DNA of 57,677 nt from Curtobacterium sp. MCBA15_009 (GCF_001864895.1 NZ_MJGO01000012.1:237401-295077), one strand, 5' to 3'. Counted from the first letter of the stretch, positions 28,583 through 36,601 are shown. A program made the numbers and translations. Notes: a model not told the origin generated them from the sequence alone.

Positions 28583-29164
28583 ATGGCTTCGTTCCCCGGC
28601 TCCGGCACGCCGCTCCCCACACTCCTGACGACCGTGGTGCTCGCCGGGGCGCTCGGCGTCGTCGTGTCGCCGGCGGCTCCCCGCGACGAGCCGACTGCCG
28701 TGAGGCCGCGAGTAGCCGCATCACCCGCAGCCGCAGCCGAGCCCGCGCCGTGGGTCTGGCCCACCGGCACCCGCGTCGTCGAACGTGGATGGGAACCGCC
28801 GCTGAGCGACTACACCGCGGGTCACCGCGGCATCGACGTCCCGGCAGCGGTCGGCACGACGGCGGTCGCGGTCGACGACGGCACGGTGGCGTTCGCCGGC
28901 GCGGTCGGAGGACGGACGGTGGTGACGATCGACCACGGCGACGGGCTGGTGAGCACCCTCGACTCCGTGCAGCCGCTCGTCACCGCCGGGGCCGAGGTCC
29001 GCCGGGGGGACGCCGTCGGCCGGGTGTCGGTCGGCCACTGCCCTGCCGCCGCGCCGTGCCTGCACCTCGGCGCGAGGATCGACGGCCGCTACGTCGACCC
29101 GACGCCGTACCTGCCGCCGGCTGCGTGGCCGGTGCTCCTGCCGGAGTCGTCGTGGCGAGGGTGA
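28583..29164 (+). CDS. M23-family peptidase-like cell-wall protein
   Basis: 193 residues: signal-like hydrophobic N-terminus (LPTLLTTVVLAGALGVVVSP), then an M23 (LytM) domain with HRGIDV (His81, Asp85 as zinc ligands) and CLHLGARIDG at 159-168. The usual HxH at this point is CxH here: the zinc-binding His161 is kept, the first His is Cys159. I recall the same CLH form in actinobacterial relatives next to rpsB, so it may be a normal subfamily, but activity is uncertain. Location between rpsB and xerC is the conserved actinobacterial place. Confidence 0.83.
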   Translation: MASFPGSGTPLPTLLTTVVLAGALGVVVSPAAPRDEPTAVRPRVAASPAAAAEPAPWVWPTGTRVVERGWEPPLSDYTAGHRGIDVPAAVGTTAVAVDDGTVAFAGAVGGRTVVTIDHGDGLVSTLDSVQPLVTAGAEVRRGDAVGRVSVGHCPAAAPCLHLGARIDGRYVDPTPYLPPAAWPVLLPESSWRG

Positions 29165-29228
29165 CGCTCGACAGCGACGGTGCACTTCGGCGCGCTGCGA
29201 CGACGCTCGTGCCGTCGTCTCGAAGCCG

Positions 29229-29263
29229 AGGAGACGAGGAGACGAGGAGACGAGGAGACGAGA
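29229..29263. repeat. 8-bp tandem repeat GAGGAGAC
   Basis: Four exact copies of GAGGAGAC plus GAG, between the M23 stop and the xerC stop (convergent genes). Low-complexity; a likely slippage site. Confidence 0.85.
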
Positions 29264-29289
29264 GGCCCCGCGGATGCCCGCCTGCGCGC

Positions 29290-30261
29290 TCACGCCCGGG
29301 GATGCGCCGTCCGGTAGACCTCGCGCAACCGCGCCGACGACACATGCGTGTAGATCTGCGTCGTGCCGAGGCTCGCGTGGCCGAGGAGCTCCTGCACCGC
29401 CCGCAGGTCCGCTCCCCCGTCGAGCAGGTGCGTGGCGGCGGTGTGCCGGAAGGTGTGCGGGCCGCTCGGCCCCTCGCCGGGCAGGTCCCCGAGCAGCCGC
29501 GCCACGACCCGGTAGGCGCTCCGCACCCCGAGTCGTCCGCCGCGGTCACCGAGGAACAGCGCCGTGCTCGGCTGCTCCGCCCGCGACGCCAGCTCCGGGC
29601 GGCCACGGGTCGTCCACGCCTCGAGGGCGTCCCGAGCCGGCGTGCCGAACGGGACGACGCGATCCTTGCCGCCCTTGCCGAGCACCCGGACGGTGAGCCG
29701 ACCACGATCGACGTCCGGCAGGTCGATGCCGACGAGTTCGCTGACGCGGATCGCCGCCGCGTAGAGCAGTTCGACGAGCGCCAGGTCGCGCAGCGCGCCG
29801 GGGTCGTCCGTCGACGCCCGGGCACCGAGGCCGTCGAGCAGGCTCCGCACCTGGTCGGCCGACACCACCCGCGGCAGGTGCGCACCACCCTTCGGCGCAC
29901 GGAGTCGGACGCCGGCGTCCGCCGCGGTCACCCCGGTCTCGCTCGACCACCGGGTGAAGGCCCGGACCGAGGACGATCGCCTGGCGATGGTGGACCGGGC
30001 GAGCCCGCGTTGGTCCGCCTCCCACAGCCAGTCGCGGAGCAGTTCGAGGCCCAGGCCGTCGACCCCGTCGACACCCCTGCGCTCGGCGAACGTCGTGAGC
30101 TGCTCCAGGTCGTTCGCGTAGGCACGCAGCGTCTGCTCGCTGAGCCCGCGGGCGTGCCGCGCGTGTGCGAGGAACGCGTCGACCGCGTCGACGAGCCGAC
30201 GCCCTGCATGGTCGGCCCGCTCCGGACGTCCTGTGCCGCGCGATCCCGACTGCTCTGCCAC
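29290..30261 (-). CDS. xerC: Tyrosine recombinase XerC
   Basis: Resolves chromosome dimers at dif with XerD. 323 residues; N-terminal SAM-like core-binding domain (AFLAHARHARGLSEQTLRAY), then the catalytic domain with Arg in AAIRVSELVGI, Lys in GKGGKDRVVP, HTFRHTAATHLL (HxxR), LGHASLGTTQIYTH with the nucleophile Tyr. GTG at 30261 is chosen by the TACCCT box 6 nt before it; there is no Shine-Dalgarno. dprA is upstream in the same direction. Confidence 0.93.
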   Translation of the reverse strand: MAEQSGSRGTGRPERADHAGRRLVDAVDAFLAHARHARGLSEQTLRAYANDLEQLTTFAERRGVDGVDGLGLELLRDWLWEADQRGLARSTIARRSSSVRAFTRWSSETGVTAADAGVRLRAPKGGAHLPRVVSADQVRSLLDGLGARASTDDPGALRDLALVELLYAAAIRVSELVGIDLPDVDRGRLTVRVLGKGGKDRVVPFGTPARDALEAWTTRGRPELASRAEQPSTALFLGDRGGRLGVRSAYRVVARLLGDLPGEGPSGPHTFRHTAATHLLDGGADLRAVQELLGHASLGTTQIYTHVSSARLREVYRTAHPRA

Positions 30262-30267
30262 GTCGCC

Positions 30268-30273
30268 AGGGTA
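30268..30273 (-). promoter_or_regulatory. Candidate -10 box of xerC (leaderless)
   Basis: TACCCT on the minus strand followed by GGCGAC and GTG. Same hexamer and 6-nt distance as glgX. Lies inside the last codons and just after the dprA stop. Confidence 0.48.
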
Positions 30274-30286
30274 CGACCACCGGCCG

Positions 30287-31531
30287 TCACGCCCGACACC
30301 ACCCGCCGCTGCGCTGCACCACCAGGCCCTGCAGCTGCGCGAGCGCGAGGGCGTCGGCGGTCTCGCCCATCGACAACCCCGACCGACGCGCGAGCTCGGC
30401 CTCGGACAGTGCTCGGCGTCCGAGGGCGTCGAGCACCCGGACCACCTCGGGGTCGCGGTGCACCGACACGAGCGGCTCGTCGGGCACCGCACTCGACACG
30501 TGCTCCGCGCCGCCGCGGAGCGCGCTCGTCGGGTCGCCGGGGTGCACGACCAACTGCGCCCGCCCCTGGGCCACGAGCCGGTGGCAACCGACCGACGCCG
30601 AGGACGCGAAGGCCCCGGGCACCGCGAACACCGGCCGGCCGAGCTGCCCCGCGTGGTTGGCGGTGTTCAACGCGCCCGATCGTGCGCCCGCTTCGACCAC
30701 CACCGTCGCGTCGGCCAGTGCGGCGATGAGCCGGTTCCGTGCCAGGAACCGCCACCGCGTCGGCCGGGTCCCCGGTGCCGACTCGGCGAGCAGCGCGCCG
30801 TGCCGCACGACCTCCTGCAGGAGCTGGACGTTGCCTGCCGGGTAGAGCTGGTCGATGCCCCCGGCGAGCACCGCGACGGTCGGGGCCCCGGCGGCGATCG
30901 CCACACGGTGCGCCACCGCATCGATGCCGTAGGCACCGCCACTCACGATCGTGCACCCGTCGTCGGCTGCCGCCGAGGTGATCTCGGCTGCCGCTTCTGC
31001 CCCCGAGACCGTGTTCGCCCGCGACCCGACCACCGCGACGGACGGCTGCGCGTCGAGGGCTTCGACGGCGCTCCGGGTCCAGAGCACGACGGGCGCGTGC
31101 GGTCCGAGGTCGTCGAGCGCCGTCGGCCACCCGACACCGTCCGGCACGAGGAGCCGCGCCCCGACCGCCTCGGCCGCCGACAGCACGCTGCCCGGGTCCA
31201 CGGTGCCGAGTCGTGGTCGCCAGCGCTCGACGGCAGCCCCGAGGACGTCGGCGAACGCGACGGGATCCTCGGCACCGGGAACACCGGCACCGACGCAGGC
31301 GTCCACCAGCTCGGAGGGAGCCCCCTCGGCAGCGAGCAGCACCGCTCCGAGCGCCTGCTCCGGCCCGAGCGCGGCCAGCAGTTCCCCGGCGATCGCGTCC
31401 CCGGGTTCGACGACGACCGACCACACCAGGCGCGCCGCGGTGGCGACGGTGTCCACGTCCGACACCGCCGGGCCGAGCAGCCGCCCGATGCGCTCGAGCA
31501 GTGCGTCGCCGTGACCGACGGCGGCGATCAC
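30287..31531 (-). CDS. dprA: DNA-processing protein DprA
   Basis: Loads RecA on incoming single-stranded DNA during transformation. 414 residues. N-terminal helical part, Rossmann-like core with VAVVGSRANTVSG, TIVSGGAYGIDAVAHR, TVAVLAGGIDQLYPAGN, LARNRLIAALADATVVVEAGARSGALNTA, and a C-terminal winged-helix domain (LSEAELARRSGLSMGETADAL). GTG at 31531 overlaps the yifB stop (GTGA), so normally translation would be coupled to yifB, which is broken here. Confidence 0.93.
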   Translation of the reverse strand: MIAAVGHGDALLERIGRLLGPAVSDVDTVATAARLVWSVVVEPGDAIAGELLAALGPEQALGAVLLAAEGAPSELVDACVGAGVPGAEDPVAFADVLGAAVERWRPRLGTVDPGSVLSAAEAVGARLLVPDGVGWPTALDDLGPHAPVVLWTRSAVEALDAQPSVAVVGSRANTVSGAEAAAEITSAAADDGCTIVSGGAYGIDAVAHRVAIAAGAPTVAVLAGGIDQLYPAGNVQLLQEVVRHGALLAESAPGTRPTRWRFLARNRLIAALADATVVVEAGARSGALNTANHAGQLGRPVFAVPGAFASSASVGCHRLVAQGRAQLVVHPGDPTSALRGGAEHVSSAVPDEPLVSVHRDPEVVRVLDALGRRALSEAELARRSGLSMGETADALALAQLQGLVVQRSGGWCRA

Positions 31532-32141
31532 AGCGCACTCCGCAGTGCGAGTGCGCCCTTGACGTGGTCGGCGGTGGGGCGGTCCGCTTCGTCGATGTCG
31601 GCCAGCGTCCACGCCAACCGGACCACGCGGTCCCAGCCGCGCATCGTCAGGGTGCCGAGCTCGAGCGCCCGGTCCAGCTCCTTCGTCGACCCCGGTTCGA
31701 TCCGACCCGGTGCCCGCAGCCACGCTCCGGTGACCTGCGCGTTGCGGGTCCACCCGGTCCCCCGCAACCGGTGCGCCATCCGGTCGCGCGCCGCCGCGAC
31801 GACCGCCCGGGCGGCCGCGGTCGTGGGCGTCGGTTCAGCGCCGCGGATCCGGCTCGTCGTCACGCGCGGGACGAGCACGCGGATGTCCATCCGGTCGAGC
31901 AACGGCCCGGACATGCGGCCGAGGTAGCGGCGGACGGTCGCCGGGGCGCACTCGCACGGCTGCCCGTGCGCCCCGCCGGCGTTGCCGCACGGGCACGGGT
32001 TCGCCGCGAGCACCACCTGGCACCGCGCGGGGAACTCGGCTGCGCCGGCGGCCCGGTGGATCGTGATCCGACCCGACTCGAGCGGCTGCCGCAACGCGTC
32101 GAGGACGGCACGTGGGAACTCCGGCGCCTCGTCGAGGAACA
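31528..32141 (-). pseudogene. yifB: yifB (comM-like) C-terminal fragment, cut by the integrative element
   Basis: Encodes the C-terminal 200 or so residues of a Mg-chelatase-type AAA+ protein: FLDEAPEFPRAVLDALRQPL (Walker B and after), VVLAANPCPCGN, the Cys-rich CPATVRRYLGRMSGPLLDR region and the C-terminal domain. Upstream of FLDEA the frame runs into element sequence with no good start. The N-terminal half is at 41158-42093; joining the halves at the shared 13 bp restores GGVLFLDEAPEFP and a protein of about 510 residues, the normal YifB length. Stop overlaps the dprA start. Confidence 0.95.
32129..32141. other. attL core
   Basis: TCGTCGAGGAACA, identical to 41174-41186. On the minus strand it reads through the codons FLDE of the yifB Walker B motif. 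To its left is host yifB, to its right AT-richer element sequence. Confidence 0.88.
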
Positions 32142-32190
32142 CCAAAAGTGACACCAAAGCGGAACCATCTAGCCCCGATCCACTCCGGCA

Positions 32191-32409
32191 GGGCAAGTTC
32201 GGGGCAGTTAGGGCAAGTAGGGCAAGCAGTTTCCTATTGTTTGTAATACAACGTCCAAAGTTCCCCCTCGGGCCCGGATGACAGTCACCGCAAGGAAACC
32301 GCCAGCCGAGGCACCTTGTCCAAACTTCCCCCGCCCCGGAGTCCTCGGGCCTGGATGCCAGCAACCGCAAGCCTATGAGGTTTCTGGGAGTCTTGTCCAA
32401 AGTTCCCCC
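32191..32409. repeat. Array of a 17-bp motif, consensus CTTGYCCWAASTTCCCC
   Basis: Direct copies of GTCCAAASTTCCCCC at 32253-32267, 32318-32332 and 32395-32409 (spacing 65 and 77 bp); an inverted copy at 32201-32217 (GGGGCAGTTAGGGCAAG) and further GGGCAAG half sites at 32191, 32211 and 32220. A second, 27-bp direct repeat (TCGGGCCYGGATG..AG..ACCGCAAG pattern) occurs at 32268-32294 and 32345-32371. Iteron- or stoperator-like. Confidence 0.85.
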
Positions 32410-32418
32410 ACGCTCCCT

Positions 32419-32447
32419 GGGCGCGCTATGATGACACCAGCGCGCCC
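32419..32447 (+). promoter_or_regulatory. Palindrome enclosing a -10 box
   Basis: GGGCGCGC (32419-32426), 13-nt centre TATGATGACACCA, GCGCGCCC (32440-32447). TATGAT at 32427-32432 is a good -10; the third 17-bp repeat covers the -35 position. Likely promoter and operator of the 195-residue gene 90 bp downstream. Confidence 0.55.
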
Positions 32448-32539
32448 GCTCAGCACCCGGGCACATCAGACACTCCTGAACCAAGCGAACCCACTCGAAC
32501 CAACTCTCCCCCGTTCGCCCTCGTTCAGGAGGTACCGCC

Positions 32540-33127
32540 ATGCCCTCGGCATCCCCAGCCCCAGACCTCAACGGCCTGGACCGCATCTTCGACCTGGACC
32601 CAGCCGCCTGGTCCCCTCGGTCAGCCGTGTTCCGCGTGGCATACGAGCAAGTCGGCTCGATCACGTCACGTGAGCTCTTCGCGATCCTCCGTGCTCGAGG
32701 CTTCCGCGAGGCGAAGCGCAAGGGCGTCAACGGCTTCGTGGGCATCCGGGTCCCCGAGTCCGTCGCGACCCTGCCGGCTCTGGTCCCCGAGCACTCCGCA
32801 TCCTCGTACCGCCGAGGGGATCGCTCCCCCGAGGCCAAACGCGCCCGCCAGACCCAGGCCCTCGACAAGAAGTGGTCCGCCGAGCTCCGCGACGCCCCCG
32901 ACCGGTTCGCTGTCGAGGCAAAGGCCGAGTACCTCCGCGAGCGAGCCGAGGCGCCCATCCGATCCGAGATTGCCCGGCTGAAGCGTGAAGCCCGAGACCT
33001 CGAACGCATCGTCTCCACGCTCTACGGCGGGACCGAGGCTCCCCCGCTCGACCGAGACGCTCGCAAGCTCCGTGAGACCCGCGACCGCATCAGTGACCTC
33101 TACGCCGACCTCCAGCGCATGCGCTGA
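32540..33127 (+). CDS. Element protein with winged-helix-like segment and coiled coil, unknown function
   Basis: 195 residues. Residues about 25-70 (VFRVAYEQVGSITSRELFAI.. then GFREAKRKGVNGFVGIRVP) resemble the C-terminal winged-helix segment of phage/plasmid D5-type primases (ELxxxLxxxGF..xxxGxxxxxGIRL); this is a weak, pattern-level resemblance. The rest is charged and helical (SEIARLKREARDLERIVSTL) with coiled-coil character. Strong Shine-Dalgarno AGGAGGT 7 nt before the ATG. First element gene; candidate DNA-binding replication or packaging (small-terminase-like) protein. Confidence 0.75.
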   Translation: MPSASPAPDLNGLDRIFDLDPAAWSPRSAVFRVAYEQVGSITSRELFAILRARGFREAKRKGVNGFVGIRVPESVATLPALVPEHSASSYRRGDRSPEAKRARQTQALDKKWSAELRDAPDRFAVEAKAEYLRERAEAPIRSEIARLKREARDLERIVSTLYGGTEAPPLDRDARKLRETRDRISDLYADLQRMR

Positions 33128-33704
33128 GCCCCAGCGTTCACACGACCCTCTCGCTCAGCCGATCCTCTCGGCCCTCTCGGCGCAAGCGCCCGATCAAGCC
33201 GACTCCCCCGGCCCGCCCCGCTGACCTCCGCGTCAAGCGTCTGACCCGAGTCACCCGAGAGGCTACGAGCGAAACGAGTCGGCGCTTGGGCCTTTCCCGG
33301 CTGCTCCCCGGCTCCCACGCAACAACCGCGCAACATCATGGCGGTTTCGGTCACTTCGGGCGCCTCGGTCGCACCCGCCAGACGCTATATGAAATCGGAC
33401 GAGGGAAACGGGCTCAACGCCCAGACCTCCACGGGGACACGTCCCCGGGCGCAGAACCCGCGCCATAATCATCCTGCGCGCCGACCTGGAGCCCGATCCG
33501 CCCCAGCGTCCGCGAGCACCCGGCCGCGTCCCGGCACTCTGAGGGCCCTTTGGAGGGCGAGGGGTTGTCGATCCGGACACCGGCGTCAAGCGAAGGCCAG
33601 AGACCTGGGTTGGCCAGGCAACTCCCGTACTTCGTAGACAGCGGCAGGCACTTCACGCGATCGGACGATCGCACTCAAGTGCTACCTGCAAAGGACACCC
33701 ACTG
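33128..33704. other. 577-bp region before the capsid gene, no credible gene
   Basis: Short frames on both strands lack ribosome-binding sites and family sequence. AT-richer spots at 33386-33395 (TATATGAAAT) and 33464-33469 (CATAAT) may be -10 boxes for the capsid gene. Nothing else structured seen. Confidence 0.5.
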
Positions 33705-34835
33705 ATGGATCCCATCAAGGAACTCCGCGAGCTGAAGGCTCGTCTCTCCACCATCGTCACCTCGGTCAAGGCCGAGAACCGTGACCTCACCCCCGCCGAG
33801 CTCACCACGCTCGAAGAGGGCAACTCCCGCCTCATCCTGCTCAAGGCTGCGGTCGAGCGCGGACAGAAGAACGCTGACGTCCTCGCCCGACTCGGCGACC
33901 TCGGCGGCGCAACGTCGACCGAGCTCCCGAAGGGCCTGGACGGCGGTTCCTACACCGTCCACGAGGAGCGCAAGGGCTTCCTGACCCCCGCGTCCCTCAA
34001 GGCCACGGCTGCGGCCGCTTCCTCGCGAGGCATCAAGGCTCTCGTGGCGGAAGGCTCGACCGCAACCCCGGTCGCACTGGACACCAAGCCCGTCCCGAAG
34101 GGTCAGAGCGGTTTCGGCCTCCTGTCCTTCATCGAGACCCGCGTCCGCGACACCCGGTCGTACTCGCACCTGACCCAGACCGTGCGCCAGTCGAACGCTG
34201 ACGTGGTCGAGCCGGGCGCCGAGAAGCCCGTGTCCGTGTACACGGTCGCCGAGGTCCAGAACACCCTCGAGGTCATCGCCCACGTCTCCGAGGCGCTGGA
34301 TAAGTATGTCCTCCTGGATAACTTCGACCTGCAGGCGTTCCTCGAGAACGAGATGAGGAACGGCATCATCCGGAAGGTGACCGCGAAGGCGGTCGCTGAC
34401 ATCCTCGGCACCTCCGGCATCCGCACCCAGTCCTTCTCGGGTTCGGCTGCTGACTCGCTGTACCTCGCGAAGAGCACCCTGGCAGACTTCGGCTACACCG
34501 CATCCGTCATCGTCCTGCCCACGGCAACCTACGACAGCATCCGCCTGCTGAAGGATGCCGATGGTCGGTACATCCTCGGAGACTCCGCCTTCTACGGCGA
34601 CGACTTCGGGCTCTGGGGTGTTCCGACGCTCAAGTCCCCGGACGTTCCGGCCGGTACCGCTCTGGTCCTCGGCCAGGGTGCTGTCAACCTGTCCACGGAC
34701 AAGCAGGGTATGGAGGTGGCGTGGGACCCGTACACCGGGTTCACGCGCAACCAGGTGACGGCTCGTGTCGAGGCCCGCTTCGCCACCGATGTGGTCTTGC
34801 CCGAGGCAGTCGTGAAGGTCTCGACCGCGGCCTGA
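33705..34835 (+). CDS. Phage major capsid protein, HK97 fold
   Basis: 376 residues. N-terminal delta-domain-like helix (IKELRELKARLSTIVTSVKAENRDLTPAEL..., residues 1-60) as in phage capsid precursors, absent from encapsulins. Then the E-loop/P-domain region (VVEPGAEKPVSVYTVAEVQNTLEVIAHVSEALDKY, LENEMRNGIIRKV), and the A-domain end LWGVPTLKSPDVPAGTALVLGQ, YTGFTRNQVTARVEARFATDV, PEAVVKV. ATG with AAAGGA 10 nt upstream. A prohead protease normally precedes this gene and is not found, nor portal or terminase; hairpin terminator follows. Would supply an element-specific shell in a helper-infected cell (inference). Confidence 0.93.
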   Translation: MDPIKELRELKARLSTIVTSVKAENRDLTPAELTTLEEGNSRLILLKAAVERGQKNADVLARLGDLGGATSTELPKGLDGGSYTVHEERKGFLTPASLKATAAAASSRGIKALVAEGSTATPVALDTKPVPKGQSGFGLLSFIETRVRDTRSYSHLTQTVRQSNADVVEPGAEKPVSVYTVAEVQNTLEVIAHVSEALDKYVLLDNFDLQAFLENEMRNGIIRKVTAKAVADILGTSGIRTQSFSGSAADSLYLAKSTLADFGYTASVIVLPTATYDSIRLLKDADGRYILGDSAFYGDDFGLWGVPTLKSPDVPAGTALVLGQGAVNLSTDKQGMEVAWDPYTGFTRNQVTARVEARFATDVVLPEAVVKVSTAA

Positions 34836-35246
34836 CCGCCTCACAGCTTAGGCAGCTGAGCTCATCAGCTGACCAGCCTGGTCAGGTGTCGAAGCCTGAC
34901 CGGGCACTCGCTCGGTCTTGGTCCGCCGAGCCCCGGTGGTCGGGATTCTCCTTCTGGTCCTGACCACCACACAAGCCCGACTGCAACGTCTTGGAAGGCC
35001 GGTTGCAGTCGGGTTCTCCCCCCTGTCTCCGGCGTGGTGTTGCTCCGCTGGTTTTCTCGGTGTCGCTGGCGTCGAGCTCTGCGTCGGAGACAGACCCGGG
35101 GTAGGGGGCCCTGAATCCTGTGGACCGACGCCACCAGGACGAACTCCCGGCTATGAACTGTGTGTGTGCGAGCCCACCACCCCATCACGTGTGTGCGCGC
35201 ACGCCCGCGCGTGAGCCTTATTTAGCGCTGACCCTCTGGAGGGCTG
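34836..35246. other. 411-bp non-coding region after the capsid gene
   Basis: Contains several inverted repeats including TGACCAGCCTGGTCA at 34868-34882, the terminator at 34976-35013 and GT/GC-alternating sequence around 35160-35215. No credible gene. Confidence 0.55.
34976..35013 (+). terminator. Terminator after the capsid gene
   Basis: 12-bp arms CCCGACTGCAAC and GTTGCAGTCGGG around a 14-nt loop, then TTCTCCCCCC. About 140 bp after the capsid stop. Confidence 0.75.
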
Positions 35247-35492
35247 ATGTACTACCCATCCTCAAAGTCGTGCTCAACATGCCACGAGGTCAAGAGCATC
35301 GACCAGTTCCCGTTTGACGCTGGCGCTCTCGATGGCCACGGCCACCGATGCAAGCCGTGTCACAACCGCCTCAACCGCGAGTACCGACAGACCCCCGAGG
35401 GCCGGCGGGCCCGCGCCGACTCCATGCGGAAGTGGCGTGAGGCCAACAAGGCCCGCAACCTCGCTGCCCGGAGTTCCACCGGAGCGGCTTGA
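35247..35492 (+). CDS. Small zinc-finger protein of phage type
   Basis: 81 residues. Cys9-x2-Cys12 and Cys35-x2-Cys38 around FPFDAGALDGHGHRCKPC form a zinc knuckle of the kind found at the N-terminus of phage HNH proteins; the rest is basic and helical (REYRQTPEGRRARADSMRKW). GGAGG lies 4 nt before the ATG. Same module type occurs inside the larger HNH protein downstream, so it may be a detached DNA-binding finger. Confidence 0.78.
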   Translation: MYYPSSKSCSTCHEVKSIDQFPFDAGALDGHGHRCKPCHNRLNREYRQTPEGRRARADSMRKWREANKARNLAARSSTGAA

Positions 35493-35527
35493 ATCACCCC
35501 ATTTCACGACATATTAGATCATGTCGT
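35489..35527 (+). promoter_or_regulatory. Promoter with operator for the small-gene operon
   Basis: TTGAAT (35489-35494), 17-bp spacer, TATTAG (35512-35517): the best -35/-10 pair in the element. Inverted repeat ACGACAT-N8-ATGTCGT (35506-35527) overlaps the -10, fitting repressor control. Starts in the stop codon region of the zinc-finger gene. Confidence 0.65.
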
Positions 35528-35582
35528 CAACATCTTGACCCTCGTCCCAAGCCTGCCAGCTCCGCGACGAGGTATCTGAACC

Positions 35583-35633
35583 AGCCCCCGTGGGCACCTC
35601 GTCTCTGGCAGGCGCGAGGTGCCTGCGGGGGCT
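35583..35633 (+). terminator. Terminator/attenuator in the operon leader
   Basis: 19-nt arms (AGCCCCCGTGGGCACCTCG and CGAGGTGCCTGCGGGGGCT, two opposed T bases) followed by TTCTTTC. It lies between the promoter at 35489 and the ATG at 35662, so transcripts must read through it: a terminator of the upstream gene or an attenuator of the operon. Confidence 0.8.
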
Positions 35634-35661
35634 TTCTTTCGTATGTCCAGGAGGACACATC

Positions 35662-35874
35662 ATGAGCCAGAGCTTTACTCAGCGCGTCTCGTACATCAAC
35701 AACCTCTCGACTCTCGAAACGATGCTCGTGGACGAGATGGGCGATCACAACCGCCAGGCCATCATCCAGGCCCGCATCGACACTGTCCGGGCAAAGAACC
35801 GCCGATCCCGCGACAACTGGCGTCGTCGCCACGGCTACAAGACTCGCGAGGATTACGCCGATGCCCGTGACTAG
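35662..35874 (+). CDS. Small basic element protein, unknown function
   Basis: 70 residues, helical, with a basic C-terminus (RAKNRRSRDNWRRRHGYKTRED). AGGAGG 8 nt upstream of the ATG. First gene of a six-gene operon; its end overlaps the start of the HNH gene by 14 bp. No family recognised. Confidence 0.7.
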   Translation: MSQSFTQRVSYINNLSTLETMLVDEMGDHNRQAIIQARIDTVRAKNRRSRDNWRRRHGYKTREDYADARD

Positions 35875-36601
35875 GCCCGCGAAGCTCCCGCCCACCCCTG
35901 ACTCTCGCTGCGGAACGGACGCCGGTTACCAAGCCCACCTCCGCCGGGGCGAGTCCGCGTGCGCCCCCTGCAAGGCCGCAAAGAACGCCTACACCCGCGC
36001 CCGCCGGTCCACGCCGAAAGGCCGCGAAGCCCACCTGGCCGGCACCAGAGCCAGTACCCGCAAACATCGTTCAACTCCAGAAGGCCGCGAAGCCAGCCGG
36101 GCCAGCGCCCGGGCCAGTCGCCCTGCTGTGCTCGCGCGCCTTCGCGCACGAACCCCCAAGCAGGCAGACGCGGACTTTGCCCGCCTGCGCCCCAACGGCA
36201 AGCCGTGTCGAGGCTGCGGAGGGTTCCAGCCCGCCAAAGCCTTCGCGCGCAACAGCTCTTCAGCAGACGGGCGCCAGGACTATTGCAACCAGAACGGCTG
36301 CCAGTATCGCTATACCAGGCTCAAGCGCGATCGCAAGCTTCACGCTCACTGGCTCGCCCTCGGCATCGACCCGGCCGCCTGCCTCTACTGCGACGCCCCC
36401 GCTGAAGACCTGGAGCACGTCATGCCCAAGGCGCTCGGCGGCTCCGACGACTTCGCCAACCTGGCCCCGTCCTGCGCCCGGTGTAACCGCGGTCCTGGAG
36501 GCAAGCATGGCGCCCACCCGTTGACCTGGCTCCAGGCCACGCACCCCGACCGGGTCGAGCGCGTCTCGATCCTGTACCCGCACATCTTGGACACCCCATG
36601 A
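35861..36601 (+). CDS. HNH endonuclease with N-terminal zinc fingers
   Basis: 246 residues. Residues about 17-45 (CGTDAGYQAHLRRGESACAPC) are a phage-type Cys knuckle; an internal repeat follows (STPKGREAHLAGTRAS / STPEGREASRASARAS); second knuckle CRGCGGFQPAKAFARNSSS near 116; HNH domain at 174-216 with CLYC, LEHVMPKALGG (His186), NLAP and CARCN. Homing-type or packaging-associated nuclease. Overlaps its neighbours by 14 bp and 4 bp. Confidence 0.88.
   Translation: MPVTRPAKLPPTPDSRCGTDAGYQAHLRRGESACAPCKAAKNAYTRARRSTPKGREAHLAGTRASTRKHRSTPEGREASRASARASRPAVLARLRARTPKQADADFARLRPNGKPCRGCGGFQPAKAFARNSSSADGRQDYCNQNGCQYRYTRLKRDRKLHAHWLALGIDPAACLYCDAPAEDLEHVMPKALGGSDDFANLAPSCARCNRGPGGKHGAHPLTWLQATHPDRVERVSILYPHILDTP

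Larger units (their letters stand above)
32142..32539. other. Left-end control region of the element (no gene)
   Basis: 398 bp without a credible gene between attL and the first element gene. Holds the 17-bp repeat array and the palindrome with an embedded TATGAT, both listed separately. Position next to attL fits a regulatory region, replication start, or integrase/excision-factor accessory sites. Confidence 0.7.

Noticed and set aside
29229..29263. CRISPR-like short repeat array
   Set aside because: An 8-bp perfect tandem repeat without spacers; no repeat-spacer array or cas gene in the window.
32191..32409. The 17-bp repeat array as a CRISPR
   Set aside because: Only three direct copies of 15-17 bp with spacers of different length, plus inverted copies and a second repeat; fits protein-binding sites.
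33263..33589. 108-codon minus frame before the capsid gene as a prohead protease
   Set aside because: Pro/Arg/Gly-rich without protease motifs, wrong strand, no ribosome-binding site.
33705..34835. Capsid-like gene as an encapsulin
   Set aside because: Has an N-terminal delta-domain-like helix and sits in an integrase-bearing element; no cargo gene is adjacent. Phage capsid is the better call.
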